Source: ZC4RG30 sp963726085 (lineage in GTDB: Bacteria > Pseudomonadota > Gammaproteobacteria > Steroidobacterales > Steroidobacteraceae). From it: 64,000 nucleotides of DNA. The stretch's first letter is position 1. Each line of letters starts with the position of its first letter. Shown here one piece after another: positions 43,329-54,685 of the stretch. Made by a program: the position numbers and the translations under genes. Below the pieces are notes generated by a model. It worked only from the letters and a program-made list of their open reading frames with translations. It did not search any database and was not told the DNA's origin. The DNA is taken from assembly GCA_963726085.1 (NCBI GenBank), contig CAVSAR010000011.1:62001-126000 (forward strand). Direction: 5' to 3'.

Positions 43329-45266
43329 ATGATCGGCACTGGGACAGTAGCGAAGCCTGGAGAAGCGGTCTACCCGCGCTCCCATCGCCTTGTCCGGCGA
43401 CTGGCGCTGTTTTACGCGATAGCCGCGATTGCCACTGGCACCCTGCTGCTGGCCGGGCTGTTGCCCGATGGCACCGCGACGCAGCTTCGATCACTGGCCG
43501 GTGAGGCCATCGCGGGTGGACTTGCCGGCCTTGTTCTTTCGGCACTCCTGCTGTCCCTTACTGGCCTGCTGGCCACGCTCGCGCTGACCACCGCCCGCTT
43601 TCGACACGCCACTGCGGACCAAGCCGCAGCTGCAGCCCGATGGCGCGATGCGTTGCGGCACCCAGGAGTGGCCGCACGCGTTGGGCAAGCCGTCATTGTC
43701 ACGGCTGGCGCCCTGCTGGTCTTTCTGGTCACGCGCCTGTTCTGGCCCACTGCCGTTAATCCCGCCAATGCCACTATTGCCAACATTGCCGGCGCGTTCG
43801 TGCTGGCGCTGGCATTTGCATCCCTCGTGTCCGAGCGCGTGCTCAACTCTTTCCCCGCCCCGCAGCTGCCGGAAGCCCCAAGCTTGCGGCGCCTGCTGTT
43901 GCTGACCACTGTACTGCTGGCGGCCGCTGCCGCGATCGAATTCGCGCGGGGCGCCATGGTCGCCTGGTTGCACTGGCCGCAAATGGTGATTGCCTGCGTG
44001 CCGGGGCTTATCGCGCTGGAGCTGGCGTTGCGCGCATTGGCTCGGCTGTTCCTGCCTGCGCCGCCAGCCGCCACCGCCACTGCGGTCACCGACAGCCTGC
44101 TCGCGGGCCTGCTTACCGGTGGGCCGCGCTCGCCTGGCACGCTGTTGCGCACCCATCTGGGACTGGATTTCGCGCGCAGCTGGGCGTTGTCGTTCCTGAG
44201 CGCCGCCATCTTGCCCGCGCTGTTCGGCACGGCGCTGCTGTGCTGGGCATTGACCGGGCTGAAGCTCATCGATCTGGGGCAGCGCGGCATCTACGAGCGC
44301 TTCGGCGCTCCGGTTGCCGTGCTGGGTCCGGGACTGCATTTGCTGATGCCCTGGCCACTGGGCCGATTGCGCCCGGTGGAGTTCGGGACCATCCACTCGG
44401 TGGCCATTGGCGTCGACGACGCAACGCCCCAGTCCGAAGAGCACATAGCCGCCGAGGCCACGCCGCCCGTCAGTCTGAACCGGCTCTGGGAAAGCGCACA
44501 TCCCGGGCAGGCCGAATATCTGGTTCCCAGCCCGGGCACCGGGCAGCAGGGCTTTCAGAGCGTGAGCACCGAGATCAGGGTCCTGTACCGCGTCGGGCTG
44601 ACTGATGCAGCGGCCCTGCAGTCGGTGTACACGGTTGCGGATCCACAGGCCCTGATCCGGTATGCGGGAAGCCGCCTGGTGCTGCGCTACTTCAACTCGC
44701 GCACGCTGGATGCCGTGCTTGGTGCGCAGCGCGATAACGTTGCAACAGCCCTGCAGGAGGCACTGACTGCCGACCTCAACTCGCACCATGCCGGGATCGA
44801 GATCGTTTCGGTGCTGATAGAGGAGATCCATCCTCCCGCGGGGGCTGCTGCCGCCTACCACGCGGTCCAGGCCGCTGAGATCAATGCCAGCGCCAGTATT
44901 TCCGATGAGCGCGGACGCGCCACGCGCGTTGCTGGCGTCGCGCAGCAGGAAGCACATCAGCTGCTGGTCGGGGCGACCGCGCGTGCCGCCGAGGACATCG
45001 ACGCCGCCAATGCCGAGGCCTATCGATTCAACGCGGAACGTCGTGCCTATGCCGACGGCGGCCAGGCATTTCTGCTCGAACGCTCCTTTTCGAGACTGCA
45101 GGCTGCCCTTGCCGACAGGTCCCTATTGCTCATCGATCATCGCCTGAGTTCCGCCGAGGTTCCGGTTCTCGACCTGCGCCAGCGCGAGAAGGCGGCCGCA
45201 GGGGCCAGGATCGATGGTACCGATGCCGTCCTGGAGCTGGGTAGCCCGCCTAACAGCACCCGCTGA
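43329..45266 (+). CDS. HflK-like SPFH protein with polytopic N-terminus
   Basis: 645 residues from ATG 43329; TTG 43296 is less attractive. Up to about residue 320 there are five or six hydrophobic spans. The SPFH/Band 7 domain follows, beginning LIDLGQRGIYERFGAPVAVL and GLHLLMPWPLGRLRPVEFG, with the HflK-like ending of helices rich in Ala and Glu (RVAGVAQQEAHQLLVGATAR). HflK/HflC normally form a cage around the membrane protease FtsH. The polytopic N-terminus is unlike housekeeping HflK, so this is a specialised paralogue; a pseudo-FtsH gene lies 6 kb away on the same strand. Confidence 0.87.
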   Translation: MIGTGTVAKPGEAVYPRSHRLVRRLALFYAIAAIATGTLLLAGLLPDGTATQLRSLAGEAIAGGLAGLVLSALLLSLTGLLATLALTTARFRHATADQAAAAARWRDALRHPGVAARVGQAVIVTAGALLVFLVTRLFWPTAVNPANATIANIAGAFVLALAFASLVSERVLNSFPAPQLPEAPSLRRLLLLTTVLLAAAAAIEFARGAMVAWLHWPQMVIACVPGLIALELALRALARLFLPAPPAATATAVTDSLLAGLLTGGPRSPGTLLRTHLGLDFARSWALSFLSAAILPALFGTALLCWALTGLKLIDLGQRGIYERFGAPVAVLGPGLHLLMPWPLGRLRPVEFGTIHSVAIGVDDATPQSEEHIAAEATPPVSLNRLWESAHPGQAEYLVPSPGTGQQGFQSVSTEIRVLYRVGLTDAAALQSVYTVADPQALIRYAGSRLVLRYFNSRTLDAVLGAQRDNVATALQEALTADLNSHHAGIEIVSVLIEEIHPPAGAAAAYHAVQAAEINASASISDERGRATRVAGVAQQEAHQLLVGATARAAEDIDAANAEAYRFNAERRAYADGGQAFLLERSFSRLQAALADRSLLLIDHRLSSAEVPVLDLRQREKAAAGARIDGTDAVLELGSPPNSTR

Positions 45267-45293
45267 TCACCATAGTCAGGTAAAAGAAAATGT

Positions 45294-46281
45294 TTGCCAC
45301 ATCACGACAACCCCGATCACGACCATGATCATGACCATGACCACGACTTCAGGTTCGGTCTGCGCATCGGGGTTGCCGCACTGATCCTGCTGGCCGCGAT
45401 TGCGGCGGCCTGCATCGTCATGGTCCCCGCCGGCGAAGCCGGTGTGATCACCCGCTTCGGCAACCCGGTGCGCGTGGTGACCGAGCCGGGACTGGCGTGG
45501 AAGCTGCCCGCGCCGTTCGAGAGCACGATTCCGTCGATCTGCGCCTGCGCACGACCTCCACTGGACTGCAGGACGTCGGCACGCGCGATGGGCTGCGCGT
45601 CCTGGTGCAGGCCTACGTTGCCTGGCAGGTGCCGGACGATCCGCAACGGGTGCGCCAGTTCCTGCGCTCGGTGCGCAATCAACCCGATGAGGCGGCCGTG
45701 CAGCTGCGCAGCTTCGTGAGCGCTGCGCTGCACATCATCTCGAGCAATTTCGATCTCACGGATCTCGTAAATATCGACTCGAACAAGGTGCGGCTCGACG
45801 CCTTTGAGCAGGCTCTCAGCGAGCAGGTCGCCCCGCGCATGCTGCAGATCTATGGCATCGATATCCGCCAGGTCGGCGTCGAGCGCATGACGCTGCCGGA
45901 TGAAACGCTGGCGGCGACGGTTGCCAGAATGCGCGCGGAGCGCGAGACCGTGGCGGCGGAACGCACCGCGGAGGGCCTGCGGCAGGCAGCGGCGATCCGC
46001 GCCGATGCCGATCGTGATGCGCGCGAAGTCGTCGCGCAGGCGCGCGAACAGGCCGCGCATACGGAAGCCGATGCGCAGCAGGCGGCGGCCCGCATCTATG
46101 CCAAGGCCTACCAGGGCGATCCAGGCCTCTACAGCACCCTGCGCTCGCTGGATGCGATCAGCCAGATCATCGGGCGCAACACGAGCCTCGTGCTGCGCAC
46201 GGATGCGGCACCGTTTCGGGTACTGGTAGACGGACCCTCCGGCGCCGCACCGCCCCCGGCAAGGCTGGCACGCAGAAGTGA
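45294..46281 (+). CDS. HflC-like SPFH protein with His/Asp-rich N-terminus (two apparent frameshifts)
   Basis: Reading begins at TTG 45294 with HHDNPDHDHDHDHDHDF, then one membrane helix and ACIVMVPAGEAGVITRFGNP of the SPFH domain. After ESTIP the sequence continues one frame over as VDLRLRTTSTGLQDVGTRDG through LVLRTDAAPFRVLVDG, implying a lost base at 45531-45533. A second lost base in the C-run 46253-46257 would give the ending PPPGKAGTQK with a TGA that overlaps the next gene's GTG. With both repaired it is about 330 residues, normal HflC size. The His/Asp-rich tail suggests metal binding. Confidence 0.82.
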
Positions 46282-47368
46282 CCAACGAGCTCGACATCGC
46301 CGGCGAGCACGCGCACCCGCATCCGGAGGGACCGCCGCCGCCGCCGCCGCCAGGACCGATCGCCCAGTCGGTGGCGATCGGATTCCACGTCGTGTACATC
46401 GTCGGCCTGCTGTTGCTGTTCTTCTGGCTGACCAGCAATGTGCGGGAGATTGCCTCCGACAGCCAGGCCGTGGTGCTGCGCTTCGGCCGCATCGTCCGGT
46501 CGCAGGAAGCCGGGCTGCTGCTGGCCTGGCCGCGCCCGATCGAGCAGGTGCAACTGCTGCCCGGCCCAGAGCGACAATTGAGCCAACCCGTCGCACCGCT
46601 GCCGCCAGCAAGCGAGGCGTCACAGCAGCTGGTCGGGCCGTTCAAGGGCAATCAGGCCATACCGCAGAACGTCTCGTCCTATCTGACCGGTGACGGCAAC
46701 GTCGTGCTCCTTGATGCCACGCTGATCTATCGCATCAGCGATCCCGTCGGCTATGCCCTGGCCCAGAGCCACGTTGCCGCGGCGCTTGACCGGCTGTTCC
46801 GCGCCACGACAGTACGGGTCGTGGCCGGCCGCACTCTGAATGACTTCCTCGTCGTCCCCAGCAATGCAGAGGCTGGTGCAGAGGGCCAGGCGCAACTGGC
46901 GCTGCGCGGCGAAGTACGCAGCTCCCTGCTGCAGTCCATGAACGAGCGCCTGCGCGCGCTGGCCGCGCGCGGCGCTTCGCGGGCGTCGAGATCGAGCGCA
47001 TCGACATGACCGCATGGCTGCCGCCGCAGGCGAAATCGGCCTTCGACGCGGTGCTGATTGCCAGCCAGGCCGCGGATCGCGGCGTGGCGGTGGCGCGAAC
47101 CGATGCCGAGCGGCGGCGCCAGGAATCGGCCCGCCAGCGCGATCAACTGCTCAGCGCGGCCCAGGCCACGGCGCAGGAACTGGTAAGTGGCGCCAACGTC
47201 AATACCGCGGGGATACTCGCGCTGGAGCACGAGGAGACGCCGCAGACCCGCAGCAGCCTGCTGCTGCGCGAATATCGTGCGCGCACGGCCGACATCATGA
47301 ACCGCGTCGGCTCTGCGACCCTGGTCGACTCGCACGGCGCAACGCGCCTGTTGCTCCCGGGGAAATGA
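46278..47368 (+). CDS. HflK-like SPFH protein 2 (one apparent frameshift)
   Basis: Starts at GTG 46278, overlapping the inferred HflC-like stop. The N-terminus EHAHPHPEG followed by a proline run precedes one membrane helix (FHVVYIVGLLLLFFWLTSN), then the SPFH part DSQAVVLRFGRIVRSQEAGL. Near 46980-46983 the frame changes: the product reads LRALAARGAS, then GVEIERIDMTAWLPPQAKSA to the end LVDSHGATRLLLPGK, so one base appears missing in a G-run. Repaired length is about 363 residues. It completes an HflK-HflC-HflK triple and runs directly into the P-type ATPase gene (four bases between). Confidence 0.84.
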
Positions 47369-47372
47369 AACT

Positions 47373-49325
47373 ATGAACACGATGTCAGGCTCGGTACATG
47401 AGAATTCCCTGCGGATTCCGGCGGCCGCCCCCTGGCCCTGCTGGATCGCGCCGAGCGCATGGTGCTGGGCCTGCGCCTGACGCTGGCGCTGGCGGCGCTG
47501 TGCCTGCTGCTGGTCGCGGGCGCAATGCGGCTGTTCCTGCCTGCGCAGCAGGGCATCGCCGAACTGGTGGCCGGTGTCGCCGCAGCACTGGTGGCCGTAC
47601 CGGTGTTTGTGGAAGCCTGGGCCAGCCTCGGCATCCGAGCCTGCACGGCATCACCGACCGCCTGGTGGCGCTGGCACTGATCGCCGCCTGGGCGACCGGG
47701 GATCTGATGACCGCGGCGTTCCTGCCCATCATCATGACCATCGGGCACGTGCTGGAAGAGCGCAGCATGCTGGGCTCGCACGAGGCCGTGCGCGCACTGA
47801 CCAGACTGACCGAGGTTGATTGCAATCGCCTGCTGCCGGATGGCAGCTGGGAACTGGTGCCCAGCGCGCAGCTGCGCGTGGGCGACGTGATCGAGCTGCG
47901 CGCAGGTGATCGGGTGCCGGCCGACGGGATCGTCCGCCGCGGGCGCTCCAGTCTCGACATGGCTTCGCTGACGGGGGAGTCGGTGCCCGTGGAGGTTCAC
48001 GAGGGCGACCAGGCACTGGCCGGCGCGATGAATGTCGACGGCCTGCTGCAAGTCGAGCTGACGCGCGTGGGCGAGGAAAGCACGGTCGGCCGAATCATCA
48101 CCCTGATGCGCGAGGCCGAGAACGCCAAGCCGCCGGTCACGCGGCTGCTGGATCGCTACGCCGGCCAGTACATGGCGCTGGTGCTGCTGGTCGCGGCTGG
48201 CACCTGGCTGATCACCGGCAATGTGCCGGCGATGCTGGCGGTGCTGGTGGCTTCCTGTCCCTGCGCGCTGGTGCTGGCCGCGCCTGCCACCGCCGTGGCG
48301 GCCATCGCCGTGGCCGCGCGCCACGGCATCCTGATCAAGGGCTCGGCATTCCTCGAGCATCTGGCCGATGTTTCCTCGGTGATTTTCGACAAGACCGGCA
48401 CGATGACGACCGGTGATCTGCATCTGGCGCAGACCCAGCCGGTGGCCGGCGTCGATGCCGAGGAACTGCGGCAACTGGCCGCCAGCCTGGGCGCCGCCAG
48501 CAACCATCCGCTGAGTCGGGCAGCCGCCGCCGCGGTGCCCCAGGACAGGCGCGTGCCGCTGGAGGATACCCGCGAGCTGGGCGGATTCGGCGTCACGGGC
48601 AACTACCGGGGCGAGCGGTTGCACTGGGGCGCGCGGATCTGTTCGAGCGCCTTGGGATTGCAGCGCCGCTGCCACCGGCGCACAACGGCCCGATTGCAGG
48701 CGTCAGCCGCGGCGACACGTTCCTGGGCTGGTTGCTGTTCCTCGATCAGCTGCGCAGCAGCGCCACCCCTGCGGTACAGGACCTGAGGGGACTGGGCATC
48801 GAGCATATGGTGCTGCTGACCGGCGATCGCACTGCCGTCGCGCGCCAGGTCGCCGGCGAAGTGGGCATCGACGACGTCTTCGCCGAGATGCTTCCCGAGC
48901 AGAAGATGGACCAGGTGATGCAGGAGATCAAGCGCGGCCATCGCCCCATGGTGGTCGGCGACGGCATCAACGATTCACTGGCCCTGCGCGCCGGCGCGGT
49001 CGGCGTCGCCATGGGCAGCCAGGGCGCGGACGTCGCGTTCGCCTCTGCCGATCTGGCGCTGATGACCAACGACCTGCGTCGCCTGGGCACCTGCATTCGC
49101 CTCAGCCGGCGTTGCCGCCGAACGATTTATGTCAACGTGGCGATCGGGCTGGGATTCACCTTTGGACTGACCGTGCTGGCGGGTGCGGGTGTGCTGGGAA
49201 TCGAGGCGCCCATCATCGCGGCGCTGCTGCACAACGTCAGCACCTTCCTCGGCATCGGCAATGCCGGACGGCTGCTGCTGTTCGACGAGACACAGGCCAG
49301 CGCCGTGTCGGCCGCCACCGCCTGA
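47373..49325 (+). CDS. P1B-type heavy-metal ATPase (three apparent frameshifts)
   Basis: From ATG 47373 three frames join: MNTMSGSVHENSLR, then DSGGRPLALLDRAERMVLGL from 47414, then HPSLHGITDRLVALALIAAW from 47632, and RDLFERLGIAAPLPPAHNGP from about 48636 to the end. All P-type motifs are present: TGES (47971-47982), the metal-site CPC (48256-48264), DKTGT with the phosphorylated Asp (48388-48402), HP in SNHPLSRAA and GDGIND (48957-48974). CPC fits Cu/Ag or Zn/Cd-type transport rather than the SPC of cobalt pumps. No N-terminal CXXC metal domain is seen. Repaired length is about 650 residues. Confidence 0.86.
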
Positions 49326-49340
49326 TCTCGTCCGGGAAGG

Positions 49341-50108
49341 CTAGCGAGCCTGCATGGCCTGGCGCGCGGGCGTAGCTCGATGCTGCGTCCACTCCCCCAG
49401 GCAACCAAACAGCACGCCGATTGATCCCCACAGGACTGTCTGGATGCCCAGCGATGCCATCCGGAAATCCCAAAGCGTGACCGCCGGAAAGTTCTTCGGC
49501 ACCTCGTTGATCGCCGGCAGCAACAGGAAAGCCGCGCCAATCACGACGAGGTACAGCACCATCGCCGCCAGGGTCGAATTCCAGGGACCTTTCCTGCCGA
49601 TCAGGCGGCGCTGCATCATTGCCGCGCCCACGGTCGCCGCAACCGAGATCGCCACCATGAGGAAATACATCGCGGTGCGGTACTTGATGGTATCGGGTTC
49701 ACCCACCGAGGGCGGATTGGCCGGGTACTTGAGGGCCGGAACCACATAGACAGACATCAGTCCCAGCAACGCCAGCAATGCCGACGTGGGGCCAGGTCCC
49801 AGCAGACCCAGGCGTCCATTGGCTATGGCGAACAGCACGGCGAACAAGCATCCCAGGCCAGCGCCCACCACCACCAGGCCCGTCAGCAATCCGATGCCAC
49901 TTTGCACCGTGCGGCTGAAGATTTCCGGTTCCTCTTCTTCGGCCTTTTGGCCAGCTGCGACTGCCGCAGCCGCCTTGGCTTCGTTTTGCGCAGATTCGAA
50001 GCCGATGGCACTCTCGACCGGGGCTTCACCGAATGCCCTTGCCCAGCCAAATGCCAGCAAGCCGGCCGCTATGCCGATGATCAGCCCGTAAAGTATGAGT
50101 CGTCCCAC
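49341..50108 (-). CDS. cbtA: Cobalt transporter subunit CbtA
   Basis: 255 residues from a GTG start with a strong GAGGGGGG ribosome site. Five or six spans; LILYGLIIGIAAGLLAFGWA at the start, RTVQSGIGLLTGLVVVGAGL, and PALKYPANPPSVGEPDTIKY with the conserved proline-rich loop, all typical of CbtA, the larger subunit of the predicted cobalt transporter often under B12 control. It lies downstream of cbtB (40 bases). No B12 box is visible in front of this pair, unlike many relatives. Confidence 0.92.
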   Translation of the reverse strand: MGRLILYGLIIGIAAGLLAFGWARAFGEAPVESAIGFESAQNEAKAAAAVAAGQKAEEEEPEIFSRTVQSGIGLLTGLVVVGAGLGCLFAVLFAIANGRLGLLGPGPTSALLALLGLMSVYVVPALKYPANPPSVGEPDTIKYRTAMYFLMVAISVAATVGAAMMQRRLIGRKGPWNSTLAAMVLYLVVIGAAFLLLPAINEVPKNFPAVTLWDFRMASLGIQTVLWGSIGVLFGCLGEWTQHRATPARQAMQAR

Positions 50109-50148
50109 GGGACCCCCCTCAACATCGCATTGTCTGGATGAGACTTAA

Positions 50149-50370
50149 TCAGTGGCAAGGAAACCCGAGCAGGTGCCGTGCATCGTGGACGAACTCGTGT
50201 ATGCCCATGCCGCTGACCATCGAAGTGGCACCCTGCTCCGCGCCCACGAAGTAATACGCCATTACCATGACCAAGCCACCCAGGACGGCCCAAGGCACGA
50301 TCTTCCTGAGCGGAATGGCGGGTGTAGCGCTAGCGGATACACCCACTTGTTGATCGGCAGCAGCGGCCAT
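50149..50370 (-). CDS. cbtB: Cobalt transporter small subunit CbtB
   Basis: 73 residues from ATG 50370, chosen for the GGAG eight bases upstream; the longer frame begins in non-conserved sequence. It has a single membrane helix (VPWAVLGGLVMVMAYYFVG), then EQGATSMVSGMGIHEFVHDA and RHLLGFPCH, the His-rich C-terminus that characterises CbtB and probably binds metal. It is first of the cbtBA pair and is divergent from the phosphatase-like gene. Confidence 0.93.
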   Translation of the reverse strand: MAAAADQQVGVSASATPAIPLRKIVPWAVLGGLVMVMAYYFVGAEQGATSMVSGMGIHEFVHDARHLLGFPCH

Positions 50371-50487
50371 CGTTCGTCTCCAGGGACCCCTATGTTCCCA
50401 GTCTATCCAACAGCAGGGAAAAATCCCAACTCCGGGAGATAATGGGGGTTTCTTGCGACCTGAAGCTGCCAAGTCCTACAGACGCAT

Positions 50488-51075
50488 ATGGCCACTCGAA
50501 TCACCCTGATCTGCCAGGCGACGACCAAAGCGCTGCGTTCGGCCACCTTCGGTGGCGACGATTCGCTGGACGACATAGGCAGGGTGCAGGCCCAGCGCCT
50601 TGCCGGCAGCATCGGCCAGGTCAATCACTGCTGGACCAGTCCGGCGCTGAGCGCCCGCGAAACCGCCACGGCACTGGGCCTGGTCGCAACACCCGACGCG
50701 CGGTTGCGTGACTGCGACTTCGGCAGATGGACCGGCCTGCGGTTCCAGCAGCTGCTGTTGCGAGAGCCCAGGAAACTCGTGCGCTGGATGAAGGATCCAG
50801 GCTCCGCGCCCCATGGCGGGGAATCGATCCCGCAGGTCATTGATCGGGTGGCAGGCTGGATTGACGAGCGCGGCCGCGATCCCGGGCACACCGTGGCCAT
50901 TACCCATGCGTCGGTGATCCGCGCGGCGATCGTCCACGTGATCCTGGCGCAGACCCCGACGTTCTGGCGGATCGACGTGCTACCGTTGTCGCGGACGCAG
51001 CTGCGCACCAATGGCCGGCGTTGGGTATTGCGCTCGCTGGACACCGGCTGGGGCACCGAGGCAGAAAGAGAATAA
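50488..51075 (+). CDS. Histidine-phosphatase-fold protein lacking the catalytic RHG
   Basis: 195 residues. The fold of CobC/phosphoglycerate-mutase enzymes is recognisable: CWTSPALSARETATALGL, LRDCDFGRWTGL, and VAITHASVIRAAIVHVI with the second catalytic His. But the N-terminal RHG motif that carries the phosphorylated His reads LICQATTKA, with Gln10 where His is expected and no Arg before it. So catalysis by the usual phosphohistidine route seems impossible. A cbtB-linked relative group is known to drift from the motif, but loss of the His itself is unusual. The FtsH-like gene follows after four bases, so they are co-transcribed. Confidence 0.84.
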   Translation: MATRITLICQATTKALRSATFGGDDSLDDIGRVQAQRLAGSIGQVNHCWTSPALSARETATALGLVATPDARLRDCDFGRWTGLRFQQLLLREPRKLVRWMKDPGSAPHGGESIPQVIDRVAGWIDERGRDPGHTVAITHASVIRAAIVHVILAQTPTFWRIDVLPLSRTQLRTNGRRWVLRSLDTGWGTEAERE

Positions 51076-51079
51076 TCCG

Positions 51080-52921
<1,842 letters not shown>

Positions 52922-53011
52922 GAGTGCACACGGCCGCAGCTGCGGCCGATTGGCCGGTCCACGCGCGTGGATCTGGCTTGCCAAGTTGCCCGGCCGTGCC
53001 ATGCTGCAGAC

Positions 53012-53918
53012 ATGGTGCGCCACGGGCTCGTCCTTGCTCATCGAATGCTTGGCGTCGCACTGGCGATCTTGCTGGTACCCGCGGCCCTTACCGGGAGCGT
53101 GCTGGTCTGGAAGGACTCGCTCGATGCGCGACTGAACCCCCAGCTGTACTTCGCCGGCGACCACCGCGCAACCCTGAGTGAACGCCAGTTAGGTACCCTG
53201 CTGCGGGACCGGTTTCCCGCGGTGCGGATCGGCTGGATCGAAATGCCCGCCGCGCCTGGACGCAGCGCAAGGATCAGCGTGGGCAATTGGCCACGCACCG
53301 ACATGCAGCGGCAAATCAACGAGGTGTTTGTCGACCCGGCCACCGCGGATATCCTGGGGGTCAGCAGCACGGTCGCACCGGGGCTCAACCGCCAGGAGAT
53401 CATTCCGTGGCTGTACCGTTTCCACTACACCCTGATGCTGCGTCGCACCGGCATGCTGATCATGGGTGCGGTAGCGATGGCCTGGTTGCTGGACTGCGTT
53501 GGGCATGTTGCTGACGTTTCCCAGGTCCCTGTTTCGCTGGAACAAGTGGCAGCTGGCCTGGCGCGTCCGAACCTCGCGCCTGGATTTTGACTTGCACCGC
53601 GCATCCGGGCTCTGGTTCTGGCCGGTCCTGGTGATCCTGGCTGCATCGAGCGTTTACCTGAACCTTACCCACGAGGTGTTCGTTCCGGTCACGCAATGGC
53701 TGGCGCGGGCACTGTTGCCCGAGCACCTGAGATTGCCGGTGACAGACGCGGTGCTGGACTGGCAATTCCCGCTGCACAACGGCGAGGCCTTCGGCCTCTC
53801 AGGACGAATCATCGTCTGTACCTGCGGTCTGGTCATTACCGTCCTCGCGGTCAGCGGGATCGTGACCACGATGCGCAAGTTATCAACCGGTCGCCGCCAT
53901 CCGCACATCCCTGGCTAA
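53012..53918 (+). CDS. PepSY-associated TM protein (one apparent frameshift)
   Basis: From ATG 53012: MVRHGLVLAHRMLGVALAIL is the first span, followed by a PepSY-like soluble region (EVFVDPATADILGVSS) and IPWLYRFHYTLML. Around 53508 the frame changes after AMAWLLDC, continuing as GMLLTFPRSLFRWNKWQLAW and two more spans to TMRKLSTGRRHPHIPG. The change is a net gain of one base (or loss of two), unlike the losses in the upstream genes. Repaired length is about 300 residues, as for iron-regulated PepSY-TM proteins linked to siderophore or metal uptake. It starts 90 bases after the FtsH-like gene. Confidence 0.82.
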
Positions 53919-53984
53919 GTGAGGGTTTTGCGATCACTCGCCCTCACCATGGATAGCGGCTCACGGTGACACGCGGCATCTGCC

Positions 53985-54662
53985 TTACGCTGCGCCCCGG
54001 ACGATAAGCCGTTCGTCATTGCTGCGCGGCGAGTTCACGCGCTTGGACACCGGCCACGCTGAACGCAAGTCATCCGGATACGGCACCAGGCAGGCAAAGG
54101 CCTCCTCTGGCGATGCGGACAGCCACGCCTGCTGGTCCTTGCGCTGCAGGATGGCGGGCTCGCGCAGCTTCGTGTTGTGGATCTGCGCCATGAACGGCGA
54201 GGCCGGCAACGTGATGATGGTGCACGAGAGGATGGGCTCGCCGCCCTCCGGGGTCGACTGGTCCCAGAGGCCCGCGAAGCCGAACACGGGCTGGTCGGCG
54301 CAGCTCACATACCAGGGCTGCTTGCCGTCGGCGATCACCTGCCACTCGTAGAAGCCGCTGGCGATGACCAGGCAGCGCTGGCCGCGCTTCCAGGCCGTGC
54401 GATAGGCCGGCGAGGTGCGCACGGTTTCGACCCGTGCATTGATGGTGGAATATTGGCCGGGCTCACCCTTGGCAAAGAACGGGATCAGCCCGAAGCGCAT
54501 GCGCACCAGTTGACGCTGCCCGTCCTGCATGCGGATGACTGGCACCTGCTGAGTGGGCGCGACATTGAAGCTGGCCGCGAACAGCGGCATCGGGTGCGGG
54601 CCAGTGAGCGTGAACTCACGCTCAATGGCCGACTCGTCGGGACTCACATAGCGGCCGCACAT
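53985..54662 (-). CDS. yedK: SRAP/HMCES-type abasic-site shield protein (YedK)
   Basis: 225 residues. MCGRYV supplies Cys2, which crosslinks to abasic sites in single-stranded DNA; SFNVAPTQQVPVIRM, STINARVET with the catalytic-site Asn/Glu, IASGFYEWQ and the His in AQIHNTKLREPAIL complete the SRAP signature. It protects replication forks from abasic-site breakage. It is encoded alone between a PepSY gene and an outer-membrane protein gene. Length is typical of the family. Confidence 0.95.
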   Translation of the reverse strand: MCGRYVSPDESAIEREFTLTGPHPMPLFAASFNVAPTQQVPVIRMQDGQRQLVRMRFGLIPFFAKGEPGQYSTINARVETVRTSPAYRTAWKRGQRCLVIASGFYEWQVIADGKQPWYVSCADQPVFGFAGLWDQSTPEGGEPILSCTIITLPASPFMAQIHNTKLREPAILQRKDQQAWLSASPEEAFACLVPYPDDLRSAWPVSKRVNSPRSNDERLIVRGAA

Positions 54663-54685
54663 CGCCGCGACTCAATGGGCCCGGG

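Noticed and set aside
43491..44957. 488-codon frame antisense to the HflK-like gene
   Set aside because: The translation has no family features and the sense strand shows a clear SPFH domain.
47371..48675. 434-codon open frame antisense to the P-type ATPase
   Set aside because: It looks longer than any single intact ATPase frame only because the sense gene is frameshifted; sense motifs TGES, CPC and DKTGT are decisive.
50371..50487. Possible B12 riboswitch in front of cbtB
   Set aside because: No B12 box or conserved GGAATCCGG-type core could be found in this short gap.
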